Shown here one piece after another: positions 53,150 through 62,157 of a stretch of 64,000 nucleotides of DNA. The position numbers and the translations under genes were made by a program. The DNA is from Streptomyces sp. NBC_01723 (GTDB lineage: Bacteria > Actinomycetota > Actinomycetes > Streptomycetales > Streptomycetaceae). A model generated the notes under the pieces. It saw only the letters and a list, made by a program, of their open reading frames with translations, did not search any database and had not been told where the DNA came from. Location: contig NZ_CP109171.1 in the NCBI RefSeq assembly GCF_036246005.1, forward strand, positions 8,234,001-8,298,000. Reading direction: 5' to 3'. The stretch's first letter is position 1. Every line of letters begins with the position of its first letter.

Positions 53150-54740
53150 CGACGACAGGACCCCGCGGAATCTTCCGGCCCCAGCATGGACGCGTCTCGG
53201 ACCGGGGGCGCTGAGCGGTCTGCTGGCGGGCGGCGCGGCGCTCGCCGCCGCCGAGTTGGCGGCGGTGGCCGTGCGACCGCAGGCCGGTCCGGTCGTCGCG
53301 GTCGGCGGTGCCGCCATCGACCGCACGCCGGCCGCCGTCAAGGACTGGGCGATCCGCTCCTTCGGGGCCGACGACAAGCTGGTCCTCCAGCTCGGCATCC
53401 TCGCCGTCCTGACGCTGTTCGGCCTGGCCCTCGGCGTGCTCGCCCTCCGCCACCGGCGTACGGGAGCCGCGGGCGTCCTGGTCTTCGGCGTCGTCGGCGC
53501 CGCCGCCGCCCTCGGCCGGCCCGACTCCACGGGTGTCACGGACGCCTTGCCCTCCGTGCTGGGCGGGGTCGTCGGCGCCCTTCTCCTGTACTTCCTCGCC
53601 GGCCGCCTGCCCGCACCGGGCCGGGACGTCCCGGAGGGGCAGGGCGAGGACTGGGACCGGCGCCGCTTCGTGATCGCGGCGACCGCCGCTGCCGCCGCCT
53701 CGGCCGGGGCCGGTGTCCTGGGCCGGGCCCTGAGCGGCGCGGGCGGCCGCGACGCCGTCGCGTCCCGCGAGAGCATCACCCTCCCGCGGCCCGCCTCGGG
53801 CGCCCCCGCCGTGCCCCGGCGCGCCCGGGTACGGGTGGACGGGGTCAGCTCCTTCTTCACGCCCAACAGCGACTTCTACCGCGTCGACACCGCCCTGGTG
53901 GTCCCCAAGGTGGACGCGACGACCTGGAAGCTGCGCGTCCACGGCAAGGGAGTCACCCGCGAGAAGACCCTGACCTTCGACGACCTGCTGCGGCGCGAGC
54001 TGATCGAACGCGACATCACCCTCACCTGTGTCTCCAACGAGGTCGGCGGCCCGTACGTGGGCAATGCCCGCTGGATCGGCGTCCGGCTGGCCGGCCTCCT
54101 GGAGGAGTGCGGCGTAAGGCCGCCGTCGGCCGGCGGGCCCGCCGATCAGCTCGTCGCCCGCTCCACGGACGGCATGACCATCGGCAGCCCGGTGGAGGAC
54201 GTCATGGACGGCCGCGACGCGATGCTCGTCGTCGGGATGAACGGCCAACCCCTGCCCTTCGAGCACGGGTTCCCGGTCCGCATGCTCGTGCCCGGCCTCT
54301 ACGGCTATGTCTCGGCCTGCAAGTGGATCAAGGACATCGAACTGACGACGTTCGACGACTACGACTCGTACTGGGTCAAACGCGACTGGGCCCGCGAGGC
54401 CCCCATCAAGACCCAGTCCCGGATCGACACGCCGAAGCCCTTCGGCCGGCCCGAGGCCGGCACGGTGATGGTCGCGGGCGTCGCCTGGGCCCAGCACCGG
54501 GGCATCGACAAGGTGGAGATCCGCGTCGACGACGGCCCCTGGCAGGAGGCCACCCTCGCCGCCGAGGACTCCCGCGACACCTGGCGCCAGTGGTCCTACT
54601 CCTGGAAGGCGACGAAGGGCGGCCACACCCTGACCGTCCGGGCCACCGACCGCACCGGCGAGGTACAGACCGAGAAGCGCACCAGGACCGTGCCGGACGG
54701 CGCGAGCGGGTGGCACTCCGTGGTGGTGACGGTGGACTGA
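53142..54740 (+). CDS. membrane-bound molybdopterin-dependent oxidoreductase (sulfite-oxidase family)
   Basis: A 532-residue protein. Four or five hydrophobic helices fill residues about 20-155. A Tat-like DRRRFVIAATAAAAAS follows, and then an extracytoplasmic SUOX-type Moco domain, where Cys296 in LTCVSNEVGG is the molybdenum ligand and GNARWIGVRLAGLLEECG binds the cofactor. A Mo-co dimer beta domain ends the protein (GVAWAQHRGIDKVEIRVDDG). Members reduce or oxidise sulfite, methionine sulfoxide or nitrate-like compounds. GTG start overlaps the hydrolase stop. Confidence 0.88.
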   Translation: MSDDDRTPRNLPAPAWTRLGPGALSGLLAGGAALAAAELAAVAVRPQAGPVVAVGGAAIDRTPAAVKDWAIRSFGADDKLVLQLGILAVLTLFGLALGVLALRHRRTGAAGVLVFGVVGAAAALGRPDSTGVTDALPSVLGGVVGALLLYFLAGRLPAPGRDVPEGQGEDWDRRRFVIAATAAAAASAGAGVLGRALSGAGGRDAVASRESITLPRPASGAPAVPRRARVRVDGVSSFFTPNSDFYRVDTALVVPKVDATTWKLRVHGKGVTREKTLTFDDLLRRELIERDITLTCVSNEVGGPYVGNARWIGVRLAGLLEECGVRPPSAGGPADQLVARSTDGMTIGSPVEDVMDGRDAMLVVGMNGQPLPFEHGFPVRMLVPGLYGYVSACKWIKDIELTTFDDYDSYWVKRDWAREAPIKTQSRIDTPKPFGRPEAGTVMVAGVAWAQHRGIDKVEIRVDDGPWQEATLAAEDSRDTWRQWSYSWKATKGGHTLTVRATDRTGEVQTEKRTRTVPDGASGWHSVVVTVD

Positions 54741-54779
54741 GCGGGGCCCAGCCGTCCTTCCGCCGTGAGGGCGCGTCCC

Positions 54780-55478
54780 TCACGGCCCCAGGCGCGCCGC
54801 CATGTGGTCCAGCAGCATCTCCAGGGCGACCGGGTAGGCGCTGTGCGGCATCCGCCGGGCCAGGAGTGGGGCCGTGGCGGCGATGTGGGGGTGCGACGTC
54901 GCCGGCAGGCGCGTGTACGTGGTGGCCCACATGTCCTCGTCCGCGGTCCGGCTCTCCTCCGTCAGCGCGAGCGCCCCGGCGTCGAGCGCCGCGAAGGCCA
55001 GGCTCTGGTCGATGAAGGTGTGGTAGATCCGGGCCGCGTCCTCGTCCGGCAGACCGGCGCCGCGCAGGATGCCGAGGATGGTCTCGTCCACCGCGATCTC
55101 CCGGGGACGCCCGGTGACCCGGCTCGCGGTGAGCACGGCGGCCTGCGGGTGGGCCAGGTAGGCGGAGTGGATGGCGAGGCCCAGGGCCCGCAGGTCGGCA
55201 CGCCACCGACCGGTCGCCGTCCAGCTCTCCAGGGCCCGGCCCATCAGCTCGTCGCCGATGGCCCGCGTGAGGTCGTCCATCCCCGCGAAGTACCGGTAGA
55301 GGGTGCTCGGATCCGCGCCCAGCGCCAGACCCAGGCGCCGCGCGGTCAGTCCGCTGCCGCCGTGCTCGCGCAGCAGCCGCAGCGCGGTGTCCACGATGAG
55401 CGTCTCGGACAGCACCGTGCCCTGCCGGGTCGGCCGCCGCCTGCGCCGCGCCTCGTCCCGTACCACCGGCTTCGGCAT
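54780..55478 (-). CDS. TetR-family transcriptional regulator
   Basis: A 232-residue TetR protein. The N-terminal HTH is SETLIVDTALRLLREHGGSG then LTARRLGLALGADPSTLYRY, followed by an all-helical ligand domain with YHTFIDQSLAFAALDAG. It resembles the TetR_C-type regulators of oxidoreductases or efflux. It is divergent from the saccharopine-dehydrogenase-like gene across 132 nt; the CGGT-N7-ACCG pair in that gap is a weak operator candidate. ATG follows GAGGAGGAGTGCG. Confidence 0.88.
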   Translation of the reverse strand: MPKPVVRDEARRRRRPTRQGTVLSETLIVDTALRLLREHGGSGLTARRLGLALGADPSTLYRYFAGMDDLTRAIGDELMGRALESWTATGRWRADLRALGLAIHSAYLAHPQAAVLTASRVTGRPREIAVDETILGILRGAGLPDEDAARIYHTFIDQSLAFAALDAGALALTEESRTADEDMWATTYTRLPATSHPHIAATAPLLARRMPHSAYPVALEMLLDHMAARLGP

Positions 55479-55610
55479 CGCACTCCTCCTCTTCACCGCC
55501 ACCTCGGCAGCCTTATGCCAACACGGTTGACCTTACCGTTCGGGCTCCCGTTCCATCGGGGGTACCCGGGAGGCGCCCGTCTTCCGTGACGAGCCAGAAA
55601 GGTGTCCGAC

Positions 55611-56834
55611 ATGCGTGTACTTCTCGTCGGCGCGGGCGGTGTCGGTACCGCCGTCACCAGGATCGCGGCCCGCAGGCGGTTCCTGACCCACATGGTCGTG
55701 GCCGACTACGACCTCGCCCGTGCCGAGGCCGCGGTCGCCGCGCTCGGCGACGACGGCGACCGTTTCAGCGCCCGGCGGCTGGACGCCTCGGACGGCGAGT
55801 CCGTACGCCGGATGCTCACCGAGCAGCGCTGCGACGTCGTGCTCAACGCGACGGACCCGCGCTTCGTGATGCCCCTGTTCGAGGCGGCGCTGGCGGCCGG
55901 GACGCACTACCTCGACATGGCGATGTCGCTGTCCGTCCCGCACCCCTCCCGCCCGCACGAGGAGTGCGGTGTGAAGCTCGGCGACGACCAGTTCGCCCTG
56001 ACCGGCCGCTGGGACGAGTCCGGCCGGGTCGCCCTGGTCGGCATGGGCGTGGAGCCCGGCCTGTCCGACGTCTTCGCCCGGTACGCCGCCGACGAACTCT
56101 TCGACGACATCGAGGAGATCGGGGTCCGCGACGGCGCGAACCTGACCGTCGAGGGTTACGACTTCGCGCCGTCCTTCAACATCTGGACCACCATCGAGGA
56201 GTGCCTCAACCCGCCGGTCGTCTTCGAGAAGGACCGCGGCTGGTTCACCACCGCGCCGTTCAGCGAGCCCGAGACCTTCGACTTCCCCGAGGGCATCGGC
56301 CCCGTGGAGTGCGTGAACGTCGAGCACGAGGAGGTGCTGCTCATCCCGCGCTGGGTGGACACCCGCCGCGTGACGTTCAAGTACGGCCTCGGGGAGGACT
56401 TCATCGCCAAGCTGCGGACCCTCCACGAACTCGGCCTGGACTCCACCGCCAAGGTGACCGTGCCCGGCGCGGACGGCCCGGTCGGCGTGTCCCCCCGCGA
56501 CGTGGTCGCCGCCTGCCTGCCCGACCCGGCCACCCTGGGCGACCGGATGACCGGCAAGACCTGCGCCGGCACCTGGGTCAGGGGCACCCGGGGCGGCGCG
56601 GCGCGCGAGGTGTACCTGTACCACGTCGTCGACAACGAGTGTTCGATGCGCGAGTACGGTTCCCAGGCCGTCGTCTGGCAGACCGCCGTCAACCCGGTGG
56701 TCGCCCTCGAACTCCTCGCCACCGGCGCCTGGCAGGGCACCGGGGTCCTCGGTCCCGAGGCGTTCCCGCCGCGCCCCTTCCTCGACCTCCTCACCGAGTA
56801 CGGCTCTCCCTGGGGCCTGCGCGAAGAGGGCTGA
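55611..56834 (+). CDS. saccharopine dehydrogenase-like NAD(P)-dependent protein
   Basis: A 407-residue saccharopine dehydrogenase NADP-binding-domain protein: Rossmann loop MRVLLVGAGGVGTAVTRIAA at the start, CDVVLNATDPRFVMPLFEAA next, and a C-terminal catalytic-like domain with GMGVEPGLSDVFARYAADEL. Relatives form saccharopine, carboxynorspermidine or carboxyspermidine. The substrate cannot be assigned here. AGAAAGGTGTCCGAC precedes the ATG; a GTG 9 nt upstream is possible. Probably controlled by the divergent TetR gene. Confidence 0.88.
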   Translation: MRVLLVGAGGVGTAVTRIAARRRFLTHMVVADYDLARAEAAVAALGDDGDRFSARRLDASDGESVRRMLTEQRCDVVLNATDPRFVMPLFEAALAAGTHYLDMAMSLSVPHPSRPHEECGVKLGDDQFALTGRWDESGRVALVGMGVEPGLSDVFARYAADELFDDIEEIGVRDGANLTVEGYDFAPSFNIWTTIEECLNPPVVFEKDRGWFTTAPFSEPETFDFPEGIGPVECVNVEHEEVLLIPRWVDTRRVTFKYGLGEDFIAKLRTLHELGLDSTAKVTVPGADGPVGVSPRDVVAACLPDPATLGDRMTGKTCAGTWVRGTRGGAAREVYLYHVVDNECSMREYGSQAVVWQTAVNPVVALELLATGAWQGTGVLGPEAFPPRPFLDLLTEYGSPWGLREEG

Positions 56835-56957
56835 CCCGCGGACGCGGCCGCCGCGCCGGCCCGCCCCGCCGTCCGGATGCCACCGGACGGCGGAGCAAGC
56901 GTTTTCTGTGCGACGTCTTGACGTGTACGCGGCGCAGTGAGTGGATGGGTCGTGGTG

Positions 56958-56971
56958 TGGGAGCGCTCCCA
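56958..56971. promoter_or_regulatory. CebR-type operator
   Basis: The perfect palindrome TGGGAGCGCTCCCA is the consensus operator of CebR, the cellobiose/cellotriose-responsive LacI repressor of Streptomyces. It lies 42 nt upstream of the mannanase start codon, within the expected promoter window, so mannanase expression is probably blocked until cello-oligosaccharides arrive. Confidence 0.85.
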
Positions 56972-57013
56972 CGCTCCCCATCTTCCCGTATCCGCACTAC
57001 TCCTGGAGTCGCC

Positions 57014-58684
57014 GTGCGTACAGCAAGACGAGACACGCCGAAGCGCCCCCTGGCCCGACTCGTGGCAGGGCTGGCAGCCCTGATCGGGCTGGTCCTCTTC
57101 GGCGCTCTCTGCCCCTCCACGGCAGTGGCCCGGTCGGCGGTCGGCGCGCAGGGGACCGGCCTGCACATCGGCGACGGCCGGTTACTGGAGGGCAATGGCA
57201 ACGACTTCGTCATGCGCGGGGTCAACCACGCCCACACCTGGTACCCCGGCGAGACGCAGTCCCTCGCGGACGTGAAGGCGCTGGGCGCCAACACCGTCCG
57301 CGTCGTCCTGTCCGACGGGCACCGCTGGAGCGAGAACAGCCCCGAGGACGTCGCCGCCGTCGTCGGACAGTGCAAGGCCAACCGGCTGATCTGCGTGCTG
57401 GAGGTGCACGACACCACCGGCTACGGCGAGGACGCCGCGGCCGGCACCCTCGACCACGCGGCCGACTACTGGATCGGCCTCAAGGACGTGCTGGCCGGTC
57501 AGGAGGACTACGTCGTCGTCAACATCGGCAACGAGCCCTGGGGCAACACCGACCCCGCCGGCTGGACCGGGCCGACCGTCGCGGCGGTCGAGAAGCTGCG
57601 CGACGCTGGCTTCCAGCACACGATCATGGTGGACGCGCCCAACTGGGGCCAGGACTGGCAGGGCGTCATGCGGGCCAACGCGCGGTCCGTGTACGAGGCC
57701 GACCCCACCGGCAACCTGATCTTCTCGATCCACATGTACAGCGTCTACGACACGGCCCAGGAGATCACCGACTACCTGAACGCCTTCGTCGACGCCGGAC
57801 TGCCCATCCTCATCGGCGAGTTCGGCGGCCCCGCCGACCAGTGGGGCGACCCGGACGAGGACACCATGATGGCCACCGCCGAGCAGCTCGGCCTCGGCTA
57901 CCTGGCCTGGTCCTGGAGCGGCAACACCGACCCGGTCCTCGACCTCGCCCTCGACTTCGACCCCGGCCGGCTCAGCTCCTGGGGCGAGCGCATCTTCCAC
58001 GGCGTCAACGGCATCGCCCAGACCGCCGAGGAGGCCACCGTCTACGGCGGCGGCACCCCGGGCGACACCGAGGCCCCGACGGCACCCGGAGCGCCCGCCG
58101 CCTCCGCGGTCACGGACACGTCGGTCACGCTCACCTGGGCCGCGTCCACCGACGACACCGGCGTGACCGGCTACGACGTCGTCCGCGTCGCCGGCGGCGC
58201 CGAGATCCGGGTCGCCGCGTCCACGAGCACCACCGCCACGGTGACCGGCCTCACCGCGGGCACGGCCTACACCTTCGCCGTCCACGCCCGGGACGCGGCG
58301 GGCAACCGCTCCGCCCGCTCGGCCACCGTCGACGTCACCACCGACGAGGGCGGCACTCCGGGCGCGGCCTGCTCCGTCGGATACCGGGTCGTCGGCGAGT
58401 GGCCGGGCGGCTTCCAGGGCGAGATCGCCGTCCGCAACACCGGCACCGCCGCCATCGCCCCCTGGACGCTGGCGTTCGCCTTCGCGGACGGCCAGACCGT
58501 CACCAACATGTGGGGCGGCACCGCCACCCAGAACGCCGGCGCGGTGAGCGTCGCCCCCGCCTCCTACACCGCCACCATCCCGGCCGGCTCCACGGTCACC
58601 CTCGGCTTCACGGCCGAGAAGGGCGCCGCCAACACCGCCCCGGCCGCGTTCCGCCTGAACGGGTCCGACTGCGCCAGGGCGTGA
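57014..58684 (+). CDS. secreted GH5 endo-beta-1,4-mannanase with FnIII and CBM2
   Basis: Degrades mannan or glucomannan outside the cell. The 556-residue protein has a signal peptide (residues about 1-38, with LVAGLAALIGLVLFGALCPS). A GH5 subfamily-8-type catalytic domain spans about 45-340: acid/base Glu174 in VNIGNEPWGN and nucleophile Glu269 in LIGEFGGP. FnIII follows at about 351-438 and a CBM2 at 453-556, bounded by Cys453 and a near-terminal Cys. A TTA leucine codon at 57182-57184 (codon 57) ties translation to bldA tRNA. A CebR box lies 42 nt before the GTG start. A cellulase is a less likely identity. Confidence 0.88.
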   Translation: MRTARRDTPKRPLARLVAGLAALIGLVLFGALCPSTAVARSAVGAQGTGLHIGDGRLLEGNGNDFVMRGVNHAHTWYPGETQSLADVKALGANTVRVVLSDGHRWSENSPEDVAAVVGQCKANRLICVLEVHDTTGYGEDAAAGTLDHAADYWIGLKDVLAGQEDYVVVNIGNEPWGNTDPAGWTGPTVAAVEKLRDAGFQHTIMVDAPNWGQDWQGVMRANARSVYEADPTGNLIFSIHMYSVYDTAQEITDYLNAFVDAGLPILIGEFGGPADQWGDPDEDTMMATAEQLGLGYLAWSWSGNTDPVLDLALDFDPGRLSSWGERIFHGVNGIAQTAEEATVYGGGTPGDTEAPTAPGAPAASAVTDTSVTLTWAASTDDTGVTGYDVVRVAGGAEIRVAASTSTTATVTGLTAGTAYTFAVHARDAAGNRSARSATVDVTTDEGGTPGAACSVGYRVVGEWPGGFQGEIAVRNTGTAAIAPWTLAFAFADGQTVTNMWGGTATQNAGAVSVAPASYTATIPAGSTVTLGFTAEKGAANTAPAAFRLNGSDCARA

Positions 58685-58690
58685 CCGACG

Positions 58691-59260
58691 TCACCACGAC
58701 ACCTCACGGACGTTGGCCTGGCTCTGCGGCCGCGTCGTCGCGGTGACCTCCGAGCGGTGGCGGCTCGCCGAGAACGTCACCGTCAGCTTCTCCGGCTCGC
58801 TCTGCTCCGTACTCACGGTGAAGCCCTGGTTCGGCACCGCCGAGATCAGACACACCCCGGAACCGCCGAACCGCACGGTCGCCTTGCCGCCCTCCGAAGG
58901 CACCGTGTACACGCCCGCGCCGCCCTCCTCGCACCCCGGGTCGCCTCCGCCGCCCGGCGGCCGCGGGGAGGTGGTGGGCGCGGTCGGCGTGGGCTTCGCG
59001 GTCGGGCTCGGCGGCTTCGTGCTCGTACGGGACGGCGTCGGGCTGGGCTTCCGGCTGGTGGGCGAGGCACTGGGGGAGGGCTTCGCGGTCTGGGACGGCC
59101 TGGGCGCGGGGGAGGCCGGCGGCTCCTTCGGTGCCGACTGCGCGACCGGTGCCGTCGGCCGGGTCGAGCCCACCACGAAGTGGATCGTGATGATGACGGC
59201 CGTGACACTGGCCGCCGTGCACGACAGCCAGATGATCAGGTAGCGCAGAAGGCGGGACAC
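58691..59260 (-). CDS. membrane-anchored Ser/Pro/Thr-rich extracellular protein
   Basis: A 189-residue protein: one N-terminal helix (YLIIWLSCTAASVTAVIITI), a long Pro/Ser/Thr/Lys wall-spanning linker (residues about 35-105), and a small C-terminal beta domain with two cysteines (DPGCEEGG and SGVCLISAV). The N-terminal anchor could make it a substrate-binding or sensory protein. It is divergent from the response regulator gene (36 nt), suggesting that it is part of that signalling locus. Function unknown. Confidence 0.72.
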   Translation of the reverse strand: MSRLLRYLIIWLSCTAASVTAVIITIHFVVGSTRPTAPVAQSAPKEPPASPAPRPSQTAKPSPSASPTSRKPSPTPSRTSTKPPSPTAKPTPTAPTTSPRPPGGGGDPGCEEGGAGVYTVPSEGGKATVRFGGSGVCLISAVPNQGFTVSTEQSEPEKLTVTFSASRHRSEVTATTRPQSQANVREVSW

Positions 59261-59296
59261 GACACCATAGTGACGGACCGGCTAACGTGCCTGCCC

Positions 59297-59986
59297 ATGG
59301 CCTCCGTACTTGTCGTCGAGGACGACCCCGTGATCCGGGCCGCGCTGATCGAGGTCCTGACCGGGCACGGCTACGCCGTGAAGACCGCGCACCAGGGTTT
59401 CGAGGCGTTGCGCGAGATCACCCAGAGCCCGCCGGACATCGTCGTGCTCGACCTCGGGCTGCCCGACCTCGACGGGCTCGACGTGCTGCGGATGATCCGC
59501 GGCATCTCCCGCGTCCCGGTGCTGGTCGCCACCGCGCGCGACGACGACACCGAGGTGATCCGGCTGCTCAACGCGGGGGCCGACGACTACATGGTCAAGC
59601 CCTTCTCCGGCGGCCAGCTCGCCGCCCGCCTCGCCGCCGTGCTGCGCCGCTCGGTGCCCGCCGACGTCCGCGCGGCGCGACAGCCCGTCCTCCAGGTCGC
59701 CGACCTGCGCATCGACGCCACCGCCCGCACCGCGCACCTCGCCGGCCGGGAACTGCCCCTGACCCGCCGCGAGTTCGACCTGCTCGCCTACCTCGCCGCC
59801 AACGCCGACCAGGTCATGTCCCGGCAGCGGATACTCGCCGAGGTGTGGCAGCAGCCGTACGTGGAGGACCAGACGGTGGACGTCCACCTCTCCGCACTCC
59901 GCCGCAAACTGGGGGAGAAGGCGCGAAAGCCCCGCTATCTCCACACCGTGCGCGGCATCGGAATCAAACTGGTCAGCTCGCCATGA
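59297..59986 (+). CDS. OmpR/PhoB-family response regulator
   Basis: A 229-residue response regulator. The receiver domain has the acidic pocket VVEDDPV and the phosphoacceptor Asp52 in VVLDLGLPDLDG, with the conserved Lys in YMVKPFSGG. The C-terminal winged HTH includes LTRREFDLLAYLAANADQVM and EDQTVDVHLSALRRKLGEKA. The stop overlaps the kinase ATG (ATGA). The divergent neighbour with a wall-spanning linker suggests an envelope stimulus. The ATG at 59297 was chosen for the MASVLVVEDD start. Confidence 0.92.
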   Translation: MASVLVVEDDPVIRAALIEVLTGHGYAVKTAHQGFEALREITQSPPDIVVLDLGLPDLDGLDVLRMIRGISRVPVLVATARDDDTEVIRLLNAGADDYMVKPFSGGQLAARLAAVLRRSVPADVRAARQPVLQVADLRIDATARTAHLAGRELPLTRREFDLLAYLAANADQVMSRQRILAEVWQQPYVEDQTVDVHLSALRRKLGEKARKPRYLHTVRGIGIKLVSSP

Positions 59987-61302
59987 GACGTGCCCTCGCC
60001 GGGATCGCCCTGGCCGTCACCTCGATGGTGGCGCTGTCGTTCCTCATCCCGCTCGCCCTGCTCGTGCGCGAACAGGCCCGGGACCGGGTCACCACCGCCG
60101 CCGAGCAGCGCGCCTCCGCCCTGTCGCCGGTGCTCGCCCTCACCACCCGGCGCGCCGACGTGCAGCAGGCCGTCGCCGAGCTGGGCTCGTCCGACCAACT
60201 CGTGGTCCGGCTCCCCGACGGCGGCTTCGTCGGCACCCCGCACGCCCCCGAGAGCGCGCTCGACCGGGCCGTACGGGGGCGCGAGACGCTCGCCGTCGAC
60301 ACCGACGACGGCTGGGTCTACCTCCAGCCCGTCGTCCTGCGCGGCGACCGGGTCGCGGTCGTCGAGGCGTACGTCCCCGCCGCCGACCTCACCCGGGGCG
60401 TCGCCGCCTCGTGGGGCGTCATGGCCCTGCTCGCCCTCGGCCTGGTCGGTGGCTCGGTGCTGGTCGCCGACCGGCTCGGCGCCCGCGTCGTCCGCTCCTC
60501 GCGCGGCCTCAAGCGCGCCTCGCTGGCCCTCGGCTCCGGCGATCTCGACGTACGGGTGGAACCGGACGGGCCGCCCGAACTGCAGGAGGCCGGAGTGGCG
60601 TTCAACAGCATGGCCGACCGGGTCGTGGACCTGCTGGCCGTGGAACGCGAACTGGTCGCCGACCTCTCCCACCGGCTGCGCACCCCGCTGACCGCCCTCT
60701 ACCTGGAGGCCGACCGGATGGGCGCGACCCCGAGCGCCCGGCGGGTCACGGAAGCGGCCGGGCAGCTGGAGAGCGAGCTCGACGCGATCATCGCGGCGGC
60801 GCGTACGCCCCTGGCCGCGGCGCAGCTCGGCGGTGCGGCGGGCACGGGGAAACCGTGCGACGTCGCCGAGGTGGTCGCGACGCGCCTGGAGTTCTGGTCC
60901 GTCCTCGCGGGCCAGCAGGGCCGGGCGTACCAGCGCTCCCTGACTCCGCGTCCGGCACCGGTCGCGTTCCCCGAGGACGACCTCGCGGCCGTCGTCGACG
61001 CCCTGATCGGCAACGTCTTCCGGCACACACCGCAGGGCACGGCCTTCACGGTGCTCGTGGAGCGGCAGGAGCGGTACGTCTTCCTCACCGTCGACGACGC
61101 CGGGCCGGGCGTGGCGGATCCCGAGGCGGCGCTCACCCGGGGCGTCAGCGTCGGCGGCTCCACCGGGCTCGGGCTCGACATCGTGGCCCGGGCGGCCCGC
61201 GCGGCGGACGGTGAACTGACGATCACCCGCGCGCCGATGGGCGGTGCGCGGGTGCGGGTGTCGTTCGTGCTGGCCGGCGTCCGCGAGGACGCTCAGCGGT
61301 GA
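59983..61302 (+). CDS. sensor histidine kinase
   Basis: A 439-residue membrane kinase. Two transmembrane helices (about residues 5-27 and 143-163) flank a sensor region of about 110 residues. HAMP-like RASLALGSGDLDVRVEPDGP follows, then the H box LVADLSHRLRTPLTALYLEA, N box ALIGNVFRHTPQG, and G boxes DDAGPGV and GSTGLGLDIVARAA. It is coupled to the response regulator gene by a 4-nt overlap, and the two form a cognate pair. Ligand unknown. Confidence 0.92.
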   Translation: MRRALAGIALAVTSMVALSFLIPLALLVREQARDRVTTAAEQRASALSPVLALTTRRADVQQAVAELGSSDQLVVRLPDGGFVGTPHAPESALDRAVRGRETLAVDTDDGWVYLQPVVLRGDRVAVVEAYVPAADLTRGVAASWGVMALLALGLVGGSVLVADRLGARVVRSSRGLKRASLALGSGDLDVRVEPDGPPELQEAGVAFNSMADRVVDLLAVERELVADLSHRLRTPLTALYLEADRMGATPSARRVTEAAGQLESELDAIIAAARTPLAAAQLGGAAGTGKPCDVAEVVATRLEFWSVLAGQQGRAYQRSLTPRPAPVAFPEDDLAAVVDALIGNVFRHTPQGTAFTVLVERQERYVFLTVDDAGPGVADPEAALTRGVSVGGSTGLGLDIVARAARAADGELTITRAPMGGARVRVSFVLAGVREDAQR

Positions 61303-61308
61303 CGCGGG

Positions 61309-62157
61309 TCAGCGGCTCGCGCCGAAGTTCTGGGTCCACCAGGGGCCGCCGTCACCGACGTGGACGCCGACGCCCAGCTCCTTGAAGGAGCAGTTGAGTA
61401 TGTTCGCGCGGTGGCCCTCGCTGTTCATCCACGAGTCCATCACCGCCGCCGCGTCCGCCTGTCCGCGGGCTATGTTCTCGCCGAGCGTGGACCACTGGTA
61501 ACCCGCGGCCTCGACGCGGCTCGTCATGGTGGAGCCGTCCGGCCCCGTGTGGGACATCACGCCGCTGCTCGCCATGACGTCGCTGTAGTCGTCCGCGGCC
61601 CGGGTCAGCTTGTCGTTGGCGGTGACGGGCGAGCAGCCGGCGGCGGCCCGCTCCTTGTTCACCAGCGCGAGGACCTGGGCCTCGGGCCCGCCCGGCCCAC
61701 CGGAGCCCGAACCCGAACCCGACCCGCTGTCCGACCCCGTGCCGCCGCCCGCCGAGCGGTCGGCGCCGCTCTTCGCCGTCGCCTTCTCGGGCGTGCGGGA
61801 CGCGGGAGGGTCCGCCTTCGCGGCGCTGGTGGACGGGCTCGCCGTCTTCTTCGGCTGCTTCGTCGGCTCCGCGCTCGCGCTCGGTGAACCGCTCGCCGTG
61901 GTGCTCGGGCTCGCCGACGGGGACGTGAGGGGCGACGCGCCGCCCGCCGCGTCCTCGGCGTCCGGCGTCTGTCCGGCGGCGTTCGCGCTCACCTGGTCCG
62001 AGGCCCCGCCGTCGTCGCCGTCCGCGACCGCCAGGGTGATCCCCACGCCCGCCGTCAGGGTGACCGCGCCGAGCACCAGCGCGGTACCGCGGGTCCGGAA
62101 CCCGCCGCGGGGGCGGGCGTGGGAGCGGGACGGGCGAGCGGCTCGGCGGGAACCCAT
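61309..62157 (-). CDS. secreted CAP/SCP-domain protein
   Basis: A 282-residue protein: Arg-rich start, one hydrophobic helix (ALVLGAVTLTAGVGITLAVA), a long Ser/Pro/Thr/Ala-rich spacer to about residue 155 with a GSGSGSG tract, and then a CAP domain of about 120 residues. Its SHTGPDGSTMTSR, GENIARGQADAAAVMDSWMN and SEGHRANILNCSFKELGVGV segments match the bacterial SCP/PR-1 fold, with two Cys likely in a disulfide. Function in bacteria is unclear. It is convergent with the histidine kinase gene (6-nt gap). Confidence 0.85.
   Translation of the reverse strand: MGSRRAARPSRSHARPRGGFRTRGTALVLGAVTLTAGVGITLAVADGDDGGASDQVSANAAGQTPDAEDAAGGASPLTSPSASPSTTASGSPSASAEPTKQPKKTASPSTSAAKADPPASRTPEKATAKSGADRSAGGGTGSDSGSGSGSGSGGPGGPEAQVLALVNKERAAAGCSPVTANDKLTRAADDYSDVMASSGVMSHTGPDGSTMTSRVEAAGYQWSTLGENIARGQADAAAVMDSWMNSEGHRANILNCSFKELGVGVHVGDGGPWWTQNFGASR

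Noticed and set aside
50186..53866. A 1,226-codon minus-strand open frame
   Set aside because: Runs antisense through the hydrolase gene and in another frame of MerR; its composition is dominated by Arg/Gly/Pro.
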